Source: Megasphaera sp. MJR8396C
Lineage (GTDB): Bacteria > Bacillota > Negativicutes > Veillonellales > Megasphaeraceae
Length of the DNA stretch: 64,000 nt
Assembly: GCF_001546855.1 (NCBI RefSeq)
Contig: NZ_KQ958153.1
Location: 1-64,000, forward strand
Reading direction: 5' to 3'
The notes under the pieces are model-generated. The model saw only the letters and a list, made by a program, of their open reading frames with translations. It did not search any database and was not told the DNA's origin. The stretch's first letter is position 1, and every line of letters begins with the position of its first letter. The position numbers and the translations under genes were made by a program. Of the stretch, positions 8,450 to 16,725 are shown one piece after another.

Positions 8450-8490
8450 GCCCCTGTCGTCAGACTTACATGCTCTGATGACAGGGGCTG
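8450..8490 (+). terminator. Hairpin downstream of htpG
   Basis: A 15-bp near-perfect stem starting GCCCCTGTCGTCAGA (8450-8464) pairs with TCTGATGACAGGGGC (8474-8488). The following T-run is interrupted, so it is a terminator or an mRNA-stabilising 3' hairpin. Confidence 0.6.
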
Positions 8491-8718
8491 TCTATTTAGT
8501 AACAATAAATCCTTTTTTGGGCCTATCAGTAACAGATAGTTGATATATTTCCACCTCCGCTGAACAGTTTTGTCACAAGTGGCGCCGTTGCCTATCTTTT
8601 TCAGTATATACAGGCTATAATTAAAACGTAAATACAGCGTTTATTTTTACGAAAATGGTCTTGTTTCCCAGGTGATGCGGGACCTTTTGGTTGTGCAGAT
8701 AGTGCAGAGGAGGCGGAC
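8491..8718 (+). other. Intergenic region before the 54-codon gene
   Basis: TATAAT at 8616-8621 is the best -10 element for the following pair of genes, but no good -35 stands 17 nt upstream. An inverted repeat CGTAAA/TTTACG flanks about 8628-8652 and could be an operator. Nothing else was recognised. Confidence 0.3.
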
Positions 8719-8883
8719 ATGGGACAATTCGTTAACATGGACGGCGAAGAGGGCAGCGTAGTTCGTCTGGTTACGGAGCTCTTGCAGGAAGATGTAACCT
8801 ATGAATTTATTGCCCACATCGCAAAATGCCCATTAGAAACGGTGAAGGAAATTGCCGCCAACACAAAATATAATAAGGAGTGA
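8719..8883 (+). CDS. 54-residue hypothetical protein upstream of the dehydrogenase
   Basis: A short open frame with a strong ribosome site (GAGGAGGCGG) and ATG at 8719. It ends with TGA at 8881-8883, and its last codons (AAG GAG) form the ribosome site of the dehydrogenase, so the two genes are tightly coupled. The predicted protein is acidic at the N-terminus and helical; the C-terminal part (IAKCPLETVKEIAAN) resembles the helix-turn-helix tail seen in Rpn/YhgA-like PD-(D/E)XK proteins, so it could be a remnant of one or a real small protein. Function unknown. Confidence 0.55.
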   Translation: MGQFVNMDGEEGSVVRLVTELLQEDVTYEFIAHIAKCPLETVKEIAANTKYNKE

Positions 8884-8888
8884 TTCTG

Positions 8889-9845
8889 TTGAATATTCTA
8901 GTTGTCATGGATACGGATGCAAAACAGCGACAGTGGTTTGAAACGGCTGCGGAAGGTGCCAAGGTGACCTTCTGTCCCGGTGATGGAAGCGATGCCGGTG
9001 CGGCTCTCGAAGAAGCCGACGTCATTATCGGCAACGTCGAACCGAAACTGGTCAGCAAGGCTAAGAATTTGAAATGGCTCCAGCTCAACAGTGCCGGTGC
9101 CAATACGTACTGCCAGCCCGGTATTCTGCCGGACGGCGTCTTACTTACCAATGCGACCGGTGCCTATGGCCTGGCGTTGTCCGAGCACATGCTGGCCTTG
9201 ACTATGGCCATGATGAAGAAGCTTTACGTATATCATGACAATCAGCATCAATCCTTGTGGCAGGATGAAGGTCCGGTCACGTCCTTTTACGGGGCCACGG
9301 TCGTCGTCGTCGGTTTTGGCGATATCGGCCGCAACTTTGGCCGTCGCGTAAAGGCCTTGGGTGCTCAGGTTATCGGCCTGCGCCGCCGCAAGGGCGAAGT
9401 ACCGCCGGAAGCCGATGAAATGGGGGATATGGCTCATTTTGAAGACTATCTTTCCCGGGCGGACATCGTAGCGTCCTGCCTGCCCGATACGCCGGAAACG
9501 TATCGGATTTACAATAAGGAACGCTTCATGGCTATGAAGAAAGGCGCTTTCTTTGTCAACGTCGGCCGCGGCAGCAACGTCGACCAGGAAGCGTTGCGCG
9601 AAGCCGTCCTGTCCGGTCATTTGGCAGGTGCCGGGCTGGATGTTACCGATCCGGAACCGCTGCCGTCGACGGATCCTTTGTGGCAGACGAAAGGCATCTA
9701 CATTACGCCGCACATTTCCGGCGGCTACCACCTGCAGGCGACGCACGACTACATCGCCCGTATCGCCGTTGACAACCTGAAACGGTTCCTGGCCGGCGAA
9801 AAATTGGAAAATATTGTCGATCTTACGACGGGCTATAAGGCCTGA
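8889..9845 (+). CDS. D-isomer specific 2-hydroxyacid dehydrogenase, TTG start
   Basis: 318 residues. The start is set at the TTG at 8889 because AAGGAG (8875-8880) sits 8 nt upstream; the GTG at 8880 overlaps that ribosome site. The Rossmann motif is 'VVVVGFGDIGRNFGRRVKAL', and basic residues after the second strand ('GLRRRKGE') suggest NADP(H) rather than NAD(H). The catalytic triad is visible as Arg in 'NVGRGSNVD', Glu in 'DPEPLPS' and His in 'TPHISGG'. It interconverts a 2-oxoacid and a D-2-hydroxyacid in the cytosol; the physiological substrate cannot be read from the sequence. Confidence 0.9.
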   Translation: MNILVVMDTDAKQRQWFETAAEGAKVTFCPGDGSDAGAALEEADVIIGNVEPKLVSKAKNLKWLQLNSAGANTYCQPGILPDGVLLTNATGAYGLALSEHMLALTMAMMKKLYVYHDNQHQSLWQDEGPVTSFYGATVVVVGFGDIGRNFGRRVKALGAQVIGLRRRKGEVPPEADEMGDMAHFEDYLSRADIVASCLPDTPETYRIYNKERFMAMKKGAFFVNVGRGSNVDQEALREAVLSGHLAGAGLDVTDPEPLPSTDPLWQTKGIYITPHISGGYHLQATHDYIARIAVDNLKRFLAGEKLENIVDLTTGYKA

Positions 9846-9854
9846 GGTCAGCTG

Positions 9855-10496
9855 TTAAGACTCTGTAACGGGTACCGGTTTTACGACGGTACCCGTTTTT
9901 TGTAAGCTTGCGCGGCCGTTGGTGGTATTGGTCAGATCGGCCATAAAGGCGGCGCTGTTACCCTCTGGGACTTCAAAGGTGAAGGTCACGTCGGCGGCAA
10001 AGGCCCGGTCGGTGATGAGGACGCCGTGACTTTCGGCAAAGCGTTCAAGGGTGCTGACCAGGGGATAGGCGACGGTCGCCGTAAGGACCGTGAAGGGCGT
10101 GTAGTCGACGACGGAGGCTTCGTCAAGGGCCAGCGCTGCGGCGTGGCTGTAAGCCCGGATGAGGCCGCTGGCGCCGAGTTTGATGCCGCCGAAATAGCGG
10201 GTGACGACGACGGCCGTATTGGTAAGGTCCCGTTTCTTTAAGACTTCCAAAATGGGGCGGCCTGCCGTTCCCGACGGTTCGCCGTCGTCGCTGGAGCGCT
10301 GGATCTGACCGCCGGCTCCGATTTGGAAGGCCGAGCAGTTGTGCCGGGCGTCCCAATAGTGCTTGCGCACGCTTTCGATGAAGGCTGCCGCTTCGGCTTC
10401 CGTCTTCACTTCACAGACGGTGGCGATGAAGCGGGATTTTTTGATGACATATTCGGCTTCGGCCCGGCCGTAGACCGAGCGGAGAAGAGATTCCAT
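9855..10496 (-). CDS. yigZ: YigZ/IMPACT-family protein
   Basis: 213 residues from the ATG at 10496, which has AAAGGAA upstream; an ATG at 10529 would add 11 residues without a ribosome site and give an unusual length. The UPF0029/Impact domain is clear: 'YVIKKSRFIATV', 'YWDARHNCSAFQIG', 'SSDDGEPSGTAGRPILEVL', 'VVVTRYFGGIKLGASGLIRAY'. A ferredoxin-like C-terminal domain follows. Bacterial members bind RNA or nucleotides and the eukaryotic homologue IMPACT/Yih1 acts on translation control; the precise bacterial role is unsettled. It converges on the dehydrogenase gene. Confidence 0.92.
   Translation of the reverse strand: MESLLRSVYGRAEAEYVIKKSRFIATVCEVKTEAEAAAFIESVRKHYWDARHNCSAFQIGAGGQIQRSSDDGEPSGTAGRPILEVLKKRDLTNTAVVVTRYFGGIKLGASGLIRAYSHAAALALDEASVVDYTPFTVLTATVAYPLVSTLERFAESHGVLITDRAFAADVTFTFEVPEGNSAAFMADLTNTTNGRASLQKTGTVVKPVPVTES
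9868..9902 (+). terminator. Terminator of the dehydrogenase gene, inside the 3' end of yigZ
   Basis: ACGGGTACCG pairs with CGGTACCCGT (9868-9895) and runs into six T. It lies within the last codons of the convergent yigZ-like gene (9855-10496), so the same bases code for protein on one strand and stop transcription on the other. Confidence 0.75.
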
Positions 10497-10562
10497 AGCA
10501 TATCGTTCCTTTTCGTTTTTTCTCATCATAGCCTATTTGTCAGGCCCTGGCAAGAAAAGGGC

Positions 10563-10604
10563 ATAAAAAATCGGACCCTCGATGGATCGGGTCCGATTTT
10601 TTAT
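10563..10604. terminator. Symmetrical hairpin between yigZ and the XRE regulator
   Basis: A perfect 16-bp stem ending in A6 and T6 (10563-10578 with 10589-10604). It can terminate transcription in either direction; its obvious client is the XRE gene, which is read leftward into it. Confidence 0.8.
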
Positions 10605-10621
10605 ACATCAATACCGCGTTG

Positions 10622-11002
10622 TCAGTTGTCTCCTACGTCGGAGCTGCCGTTTTTTTTCGGTTTGATATTGAGGAGTGTCTTGACGGCCTGCTGTTTTTCC
10701 GGGGGCAAGGCGTGAAGGGCCCGGATGACGAGACAGTCTTCGTCGGTGATGGGCGCACAGTAGTCGCAGTTGCTGCGGGTGTCGTCGCTCTTTTGGCAAT
10801 ACATGCCGGGCCGGCCGACAAGGACACAGATGGGAATTTGGAAAAAATCAGCCATTTTCAGCAATACTGAAATATCTGGTGAATAAAGACCTGTTTCCCA
10901 AGAGTAGACGGCTTGCTTTGACATACCGAAGAGGTCGCCGAAAGCTGTCTGGGTTAAGCCGTTTTTCTTGCGATAGTACTTAATTTCTTGTCCTAGAGTC
11001 AT
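10622..11002 (-). CDS. XRE-family helix-turn-helix regulator with a Cys-containing tail
   Basis: 126 residues. The N-terminal 60 form a Cro/C1-type helix-turn-helix ('LTQTAFGDLFGMSKQAVYSWETG'). After it come three cysteines in 'MYCQKSD...NCDYCAPI' (about 68-83), a possible metal or redox site, then a helical tail 'LHALPPEKQQAVKTLL'. It is a single gene with a palindrome over its own promoter region (11027-11042), so autoregulation is likely. Target genes unknown. Confidence 0.85.
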   Translation of the reverse strand: MTLGQEIKYYRKKNGLTQTAFGDLFGMSKQAVYSWETGLYSPDISVLLKMADFFQIPICVLVGRPGMYCQKSDDTRSNCDYCAPITDEDCLVIRALHALPPEKQQAVKTLLNIKPKKNGSSDVGDN

Positions 11003-11019
11003 TCATATCCACTCTTTCT

Positions 11020-11047
11020 GTATACTATACAGTATGCTGTATTATAC
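11020..11047. promoter_or_regulatory. Palindromic operator upstream of the XRE gene
   Basis: ATACAGTATGCTGTAT (11027-11042) is a 6-4-6 perfect inverted repeat nested within GTATA...TATAC (11020-11047), 25 bp upstream of the XRE start codon on the minus strand. This is the expected place for a self-repressing Cro-like operator. Confidence 0.6.
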
Positions 11048-11123
11048 ACTTGTCATTATAAGATGTAAAACAAAACGTGTCAATGCTGACAAACTAGGAT
11101 AGAAAATAAATATTTCGAGATAT

Positions 11124-12413
11124 TTAGGAATGACTGAAGAAGGCCGTAATGAGGTCGGTCAGGGCATCCTGGTCGGCGGCGCCCATCAATTCGCGGCAGG
11201 AATGCATGGCCGTAATGGGAATGCCGATGTCCATGGTCCGGATGGGGAGGTTGGCCGATAACAGGGAGCCCAAGGTCGAGCCGCCGGGAAGGTCGGACCG
11301 GTTCATGAAAATCTGATAGGGGATGTCGGCTTTGCGGCACAAGCCTTTTAAGACGGCCACGGCTTCGGCATCTCCGGCATAAGATTGGCTGCTGGCAATC
11401 TTGAGGGCGACGCCGCGTCCCATTTGAGGCTGGTTGGTGATGTCGCATTTTTCAGGGACGTTGGGATGGATGGCGTGAGCCACGTCGACGGACAGCATGA
11501 AGCCCTTGGCAAGGTCGGCCGAGAGATCGTCATCGGTCAGCTCGAAGGCGTGGTAGATGCGGCCCAGGATCCGGGACAGGACGGCGGAATCGGCGCCTTG
11601 TTTCGTATGGCTGCCCACTTCTTCGTTGTCAAAGAGGGCGACGACGTTCAAACCGTCGGCTTCGTCGGCGCCTACGAGGGCCAAGAGGGAGGCCAGGACC
11701 GACGTCAGGTTGTCCAGGCGGGGCGACGAGACGAATTCGTCGTGCCAGCCGAGGCGGCAGCCCGATTCTGCCGGATAGACCGTCAGTTCGTACGATAAAA
11801 TGGCTTCAGGCAGGCAGCGGCAGGTTTCGGATAAAAAGTCGAGGAAGAAGTGTTTAGTCACGTCTTTGCCGTCGAGACCGAGAACGGGCAGGAGGTCCTT
11901 TTGCGGATTGAGTTCGATGCCCTGATTGGTCTTGCGGTTCATGTGGATGGCCAGGCGGGGGATGGTGAGGACCGGTTTTTCAAGGTCGATGAGGCGCAGT
12001 TTGGGCCGGAAGGGATCGTCGCTTTCAAGGGCGACGGCACCGGCCAGGGAAAGAGGCCGGTCGAGCCACGATTCACGGATGAGGCCGCCGTAGGTTTCGG
12101 CATTGAGTTTCAGATAGCCCTTTTCGCGGATTTCCGGCCGCTGCTTGATGCGAAGGGCGGGAAAATCGGTGTGGGCCGCACTGAGGCGCAGATGACGGCG
12201 GATATCCCGGCCCGTCCGGAAGGCGACGAGGCCCGATCCGTAGACCGGGACGTAGTAGGCACGGTCAGCCTTCAATTGCCACAGTGTCTCTTCCGGCACG
12301 AGGGCCGTAAAGCCGGCTTCGTCGAGAAGCTTTTTGGAGGCGGCGACGGTGTGGTACGGCGACGGGGAGCGGTCAATGAAGTTCAATAAGGTATCGATAG
12401 AGTCACGGGACAT
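11124..12413 (-). CDS. apeB: M18-family aminopeptidase (aspartyl aminopeptidase type)
   Basis: 429 residues from the ATG at 12413, which is correctly spaced from AAAGGA; the ATG at 12422 overlaps that site. Family motifs include 'SAAHTDFPALRIKQRP' (metal-binding His-x-Asp), 'ALFDNEEVGSHTKQGADS' (catalytic Glu-Glu and metal ligands) and 'MHSCRELMGAADQDALTDLI' (C-terminal His). M18 enzymes are dodecameric cytosolic zinc peptidases that remove N-terminal acidic residues. Single gene. Confidence 0.93.
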   Translation of the reverse strand: MSRDSIDTLLNFIDRSPSPYHTVAASKKLLDEAGFTALVPEETLWQLKADRAYYVPVYGSGLVAFRTGRDIRRHLRLSAAHTDFPALRIKQRPEIREKGYLKLNAETYGGLIRESWLDRPLSLAGAVALESDDPFRPKLRLIDLEKPVLTIPRLAIHMNRKTNQGIELNPQKDLLPVLGLDGKDVTKHFFLDFLSETCRCLPEAILSYELTVYPAESGCRLGWHDEFVSSPRLDNLTSVLASLLALVGADEADGLNVVALFDNEEVGSHTKQGADSAVLSRILGRIYHAFELTDDDLSADLAKGFMLSVDVAHAIHPNVPEKCDITNQPQMGRGVALKIASSQSYAGDAEAVAVLKGLCRKADIPYQIFMNRSDLPGGSTLGSLLSANLPIRTMDIGIPITAMHSCRELMGAADQDALTDLITAFFSHS

Positions 12414-12484
12414 GACGATCATCCTTTCTTGGGGATAAATTTTGTGATCCTGTTATTATATCATAGATAAGGGCGGCCATGCTT

Positions 12485-12513
12485 TTGGTTTTCTGAAAGC
12501 CTCATGGTATAAT
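12485..12513 (+). promoter_or_regulatory. trkH promoter
   Basis: TTGGTT (12485-12490), a 17-nt spacer and an extended TGG-TATAAT (12508-12513). Confidence 0.6.
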
Positions 12514-12543
12514 AGAGAAAATATTTTTTGTGAAGGGGATCTT

Positions 12544-13998
12544 ATGGACTTACGCGTCATTTCTCGATTTTTAGGAAAAATAGCCTTGGCCGAAGGCGGC
12601 GTCCTGTTTTTGCCCCTGGCCATGGCCATCATCATGGGGGAATCGAGCTGGCTGCCTTTTGTGGGCAGCATCATTCTCTGCGGCTTAGTCGGCATGAGCT
12701 GCCTGAACTACGGCCGCGTGCGGACGCAGAAACTGACCATGCGCGAAGGTATTGCCATTACCGGCATCGGCTGGATGCTGGCCACCTTTCTGGGCATGCT
12801 TCCTTATTGCCTCGGCGGCTATTTGTCGTATTTCGACGGCCTCTTTGAGAGCGTCTCCGGCTTTACCGGGACCGGGGCGACGGTCATTACGGACTTAGAA
12901 ATCCTGCCTCAGAGCCTGCTCCTTTGGCGCAGCATGACCCACTGGCTCGGCGGCCTCGGGATTATCGTCATATTCATCGCCCTCTTGCCCGAAGCCGGTC
13001 AGTCGGCGGTGTTTTACATGTATAATGCCGAATCGACAGGGCCGACAAGGGAACGCGTCCTGCCCAGGCTTCACGACATGACCAAGGTGCTGTTTCGCAT
13101 CTACCTGGCCTTTACGGCGACGGCCTTCGTCATTTTCGTCATCTGCGGCATGGATTTTCTCGATGCGGCCAACCACGCCTTGTCGACGGTCTCGGCCGGC
13201 GGCTTTTCGACGTATAATGCCAGCACCGCCCACTTTGAAAGTCCGGCCGTCGAAGGCTGGATGACCTTTTTCATGGTCCTCACCGGCGGCAACTACGCCC
13301 TCTATTACCGGGCCTGGCAGAAGGGCTGGGGCGTCCTGTGGGAAAATATGGAATTTCGGGTCTATCTCTTGATCGTGGCCGCGGCGACGATCCTCATCGG
13401 CCTCAATCTCATGAGCTCTTTAGGAGAAGGTCCGACGACGGCCCTTCGCTACTCGTCTTTCCAGGCGGCGTCCATCGCTACGACGGGCTTCGTCTCGGCC
13501 GACTTTGACCGCTGGCCGACCTTTTCTAAGGGGATCTTGTTGATGCTCATGATTTCCGGCGGTTGTGCCGGCTCGACGGCGGCAGGCTTAAAGGTCTCCC
13601 GCGTAGTCATCATGGCCCAGTACATCTGGCATGCGGCCAAGACCAAACTTCATCCCAATCAGGTCCTGGGCATGACCATCAACGGCCACCGCATCGGCGA
13701 CGATACGGTCGTCCGCGTCGCCCAGTTCTGTTTCCTATACGTCATGTTCATCGCCCTCTGGGCCCTGCTGTTGACCTTTGACGGCATCACCGTCTTCGAT
13801 GCTATCGGCATCAGCGTCTCGACCATGGGCTGTATCGGCCCGGCCTTCGGCATCACCGGGGCGACGTCGACCTATGCCGAACTGTCCCTATTTTCAAAGT
13901 CCATCCTCTGCCTGTCCATGCTCTTAGGGCGACTGGAAATGTTCACCCTCTTGGTCATGCTCCAGAAGAACTTCTGGAAGTCGAAGGGCAGCTGGTAG
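12544..13998 (+). CDS. trkH: TrkH/KtrB-family potassium transporter, membrane subunit
   Basis: 484 residues with repeated M1-P-M2 units. Selectivity-filter segments centred on Gly are visible: 'ESVSGFTGTGATVI', 'STVSAGGFSTYN', 'ATTGFVSADF' and 'STMGCIGPAFG'. Length and N-terminal extension fit TrkH rather than the shorter KtrB. It needs a cytosolic gating partner (TrkA or KtrA), which is not adjacent here. AAGGGGAT precedes the ATG. Confidence 0.93.
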   Translation: MDLRVISRFLGKIALAEGGVLFLPLAMAIIMGESSWLPFVGSIILCGLVGMSCLNYGRVRTQKLTMREGIAITGIGWMLATFLGMLPYCLGGYLSYFDGLFESVSGFTGTGATVITDLEILPQSLLLWRSMTHWLGGLGIIVIFIALLPEAGQSAVFYMYNAESTGPTRERVLPRLHDMTKVLFRIYLAFTATAFVIFVICGMDFLDAANHALSTVSAGGFSTYNASTAHFESPAVEGWMTFFMVLTGGNYALYYRAWQKGWGVLWENMEFRVYLLIVAAATILIGLNLMSSLGEGPTTALRYSSFQAASIATTGFVSADFDRWPTFSKGILLMLMISGGCAGSTAAGLKVSRVVIMAQYIWHAAKTKLHPNQVLGMTINGHRIGDDTVVRVAQFCFLYVMFIALWALLLTFDGITVFDAIGISVSTMGCIGPAFGITGATSTYAELSLFSKSILCLSMLLGRLEMFTLLVMLQKNFWKSKGSW

Positions 13999-14110
13999 GT
14001 AAATCCTTCCTGAATAAAAAGAATATCGGTTAAAAATCGATTAAACTTCTCCTCGGCGTCCTCTGAGTAAGGCACACTGTACGTATAGCCTTATGATAGG
14101 AGGGACGAAC

Positions 14111-14635
14111 ATGAAGAAAATCGCCGTCTTTGGCGCCATAGCCGCTTTTTTGGCCGTCAGTCAATTTAGTGACGCCCTCTTTCCGGTCGTGGCCGAACCG
14201 GTACCGGTCGTCGAAGAAGCCTTGCCCGAGAAAGCCTTTATCTACGTCACCGGTGCCGTCCAGAAGCCCGGTCTCTATGCCCTCGATGGGGGACAGACCG
14301 TCGGTGAAGCCGTAGCGACGGCAGGGGGCATGGCGGCCTATGCTGATACGGCAGCGGTGAATCTGGCCGGAAAGGCCGTCGACGGCATGCATATCCACAT
14401 CCCTTATGACTGGAACGGCGTACCGCCGCCGTCTGTCGATGACGGAAAGGTGTCGTTAAATCAGGCCGATGCCGAACAACTCATGACCCTGCCAGGTATC
14501 GGGCCGGCCATGGCCGACAATATCATCGCCTACCGCCGGGAACACGGTGCCTTTACCAACATTGACGAGCTGAAGCAGGTCAAGGGTATCGGGCCGGCTA
14601 AGTTCCAAAAATTAAAGGACCAGGTCGGCTTATGA
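14111..14635 (+). CDS. comEA: ComEA-family DNA-uptake protein
   Basis: 174 residues from the ATG at 14111 behind AGGAGGGA. It has an N-terminal membrane anchor (about 1-25), an SLBB-type domain ('YVTGAVQKPGLYALDGGQTV'), then a C-terminal double helix-hairpin-helix: 'LNQADAEQLMTLPGIGPAMA' and 'IDELKQVKGIGPAKFQKL'. The helix-hairpin-helix binds double-stranded DNA outside the cytoplasmic membrane. Its stop overlaps the comEC start (ATGA), marking a competence operon. Confidence 0.93.
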   Translation: MKKIAVFGAIAAFLAVSQFSDALFPVVAEPVPVVEEALPEKAFIYVTGAVQKPGLYALDGGQTVGEAVATAGGMAAYADTAAVNLAGKAVDGMHIHIPYDWNGVPPPSVDDGKVSLNQADAEQLMTLPGIGPAMADNIIAYRREHGAFTNIDELKQVKGIGPAKFQKLKDQVGL

Positions 14636-16725
14636 AAGCCCTTTCTATGCGGCCTCTGTGGCTCAGCCTGTCGTTGGCACTGGCCCTTTGTGCCGGCATT
14701 GCTGCAGCTGACCGATTTTCACTGCCCCTTCCTTGGTGGGGGGCCTTTTTTCTTTTGTCCCTTTTTGGAACTGGATTGTGTGCCTTCTATCGGAGAATGG
14801 CCTTGATCTTCTTCCTGATTCCGGCCCTCTTTTGCCTCGGAGGCATGCGGCTTCAACTGGCCGCTGACGGCTACGACGCCTTGCCCCATCAGGCCGCTGG
14901 CGCCAACCTCGTCGTTGAGGGAACCCTTTCGGAAAAACGGGGTACCTTTACCGGTGAAGGGGGAACCATGGGACGCTACGTCATGGATCTTACGTCTTAT
15001 CGGTATGGCGATGACGACCGGACGTATCCCGGAAAGGGGCGGGCTTATGTGACCGTCCCCGATGGGCCTGACGTTGGTGACACCCTGCGGATTACGGGCC
15101 AGAGCAAACCCTTGACGTATTATAAAAACGACGGCATGTACGACGCCCGTCACCGCGACCGGGAAAAGGACATCTGGCTGCGGATCTTTGGCAAAGAGGG
15201 TGGGGCCGTTCAGGTCCTTTCAGAGCCCGTGGGCATCCGCGCCTTGCTACAAGACCTGAAAACGGCTTTGACTAAGCGTTACGACGCCGTCCTCGGGCCG
15301 GACTATGCACCGGTCCTGTCGAGCCTCCTCTTTGGCGGTCATTACGACGAACTGCCGCCGGGTCTTCTCGAGGCCTTCAGCACGACGGGCCTCATTCATA
15401 TCCTCTCCGTGTCGGGCTCTCACGTGGCCCTGCTCTTAGCCGTTCTGCAAGTGATCGGCCGGGCCGCTGGCCTTCGCGGGACGCCGCTCTTTGTCTTATC
15501 GGCCGCCTTTCTCCTCCTTTACAGCGCCTTAGCTGACTTTACGTCGCCCGTCGTCCGGGCGTCCATCATGGGAAGTCTCAGTGCCTTCAGCCTGACGGCA
15601 CGGCGCGACTATACGGCAGGCCATGCTTTGGCCTTAGCCGTCATGGCCATGCTGCTCTACAGCCCCTACCTCTTTTTTGACCTGAGCTTTCGCCTGTCGT
15701 GCAGTGCGTCGGCGGGCATCGTCTTATGTTATAAACGGATTACGACAATCCTTTCGTTTCTGCCGGAATTTTTGCGAAACTGCCTGTCTGTCTCTCTGTC
15801 AGCTCAGGTCCTCGTCGTGCCCCTCCTCTTGGGAGCCTTCTTTTCCTTTCCCGTCTACTCGTTACTGGCCAACGTCGTCGTGGCGCCGGTCCTCGACCTG
15901 GTCATGGTCCTCGGCCTCGGCGCTTCTGTATTATCCCTCTTGTACGACGCCGGTGCCGATCTCATACTCTTTGGGGTAAAGCCTTTGTTGGCTCTGGCCT
16001 TAAAAGGAAACGCCTTTATCGCCGCCCTTCCGGGGAGCCGCCTGTGGGCCGGACAGCCGTCCCTTTGGGCTTGGTTTTCGTGGTATCTTTTGGTGGGATT
16101 CGTCTTTTTTCGGAGCCTTCGAAAGAAAATTTTTCTGCCCCTAATCATCTCCTTGGCGGTCAGTTGGATGATGCGGCCATCCGGGCCGGGAGTGCTCATT
16201 TTTGACGCCGGCCGCGATCAGGCTACGGCCATTATTTATGAAGATAGATCGGCCGATTTATGGTATAATAAATCGAGATTCTCCAATCCCGATCAGGCGG
16301 CCGTCGTCGTCATTCCGGCCCTTCGGGCCAACGGCATCTTCCGCCTTCGCCGGTGCGTCGTCGAAGGGGAGGAAAGGGCTTACACCGAAGCCTTGTTCCA
16401 AAAAGCATTTACCTTCCTAAAAGGACCGGGGAAAGGGGAGATTCCCTATCGCGGCGTAACGGCCGTGCCCCAGACTTTTTCGGGCGAACCCCTCCTTTGG
16501 GAACTGCGGTCCCTTGACGCTTGGGACGGAAAATCCTTTCCCGCATCGGCTTTAGGAACCGTCGTTTATGAAGGGTTCCGCGGCCAAGGCGCTGCCGCCG
16601 AGTGGGGCGAAGCGGCCGATAGCTACGGCGTTCCTGCCTATATCCCGTCTCGGGACGGACAACTGCGCCTCTTTCGCCATCGCGGTCAGTGGCGCCTATC
16701 TACATTTATTGAGGAAGATTTATGA
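14632..16725 (+). CDS. comEC: ComEC/Rec2-family DNA-uptake channel
   Basis: 697 residues: an N-terminal membrane part with a DUF4131/OB-like domain (about 60-190), the competence domain of multiple membrane helices ('STTGLIHILSVSGSHVALLL', about 250-500), and a C-terminal soluble part of about 170 residues. That tail sits where the beta-lactamase-like nuclease domain belongs, yet no HxHxDH motif is found anywhere in the protein. The nuclease function may be lost or supplied elsewhere. It overlaps comEA and holA by 4 bases on each side. Confidence 0.92.
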   Translation: MKALSMRPLWLSLSLALALCAGIAAADRFSLPLPWWGAFFLLSLFGTGLCAFYRRMALIFFLIPALFCLGGMRLQLAADGYDALPHQAAGANLVVEGTLSEKRGTFTGEGGTMGRYVMDLTSYRYGDDDRTYPGKGRAYVTVPDGPDVGDTLRITGQSKPLTYYKNDGMYDARHRDREKDIWLRIFGKEGGAVQVLSEPVGIRALLQDLKTALTKRYDAVLGPDYAPVLSSLLFGGHYDELPPGLLEAFSTTGLIHILSVSGSHVALLLAVLQVIGRAAGLRGTPLFVLSAAFLLLYSALADFTSPVVRASIMGSLSAFSLTARRDYTAGHALALAVMAMLLYSPYLFFDLSFRLSCSASAGIVLCYKRITTILSFLPEFLRNCLSVSLSAQVLVVPLLLGAFFSFPVYSLLANVVVAPVLDLVMVLGLGASVLSLLYDAGADLILFGVKPLLALALKGNAFIAALPGSRLWAGQPSLWAWFSWYLLVGFVFFRSLRKKIFLPLIISLAVSWMMRPSGPGVLIFDAGRDQATAIIYEDRSADLWYNKSRFSNPDQAAVVVIPALRANGIFRLRRCVVEGEERAYTEALFQKAFTFLKGPGKGEIPYRGVTAVPQTFSGEPLLWELRSLDAWDGKSFPASALGTVVYEGFRGQGAAAEWGEAADSYGVPAYIPSRDGQLRLFRHRGQWRLSTFIEEDL

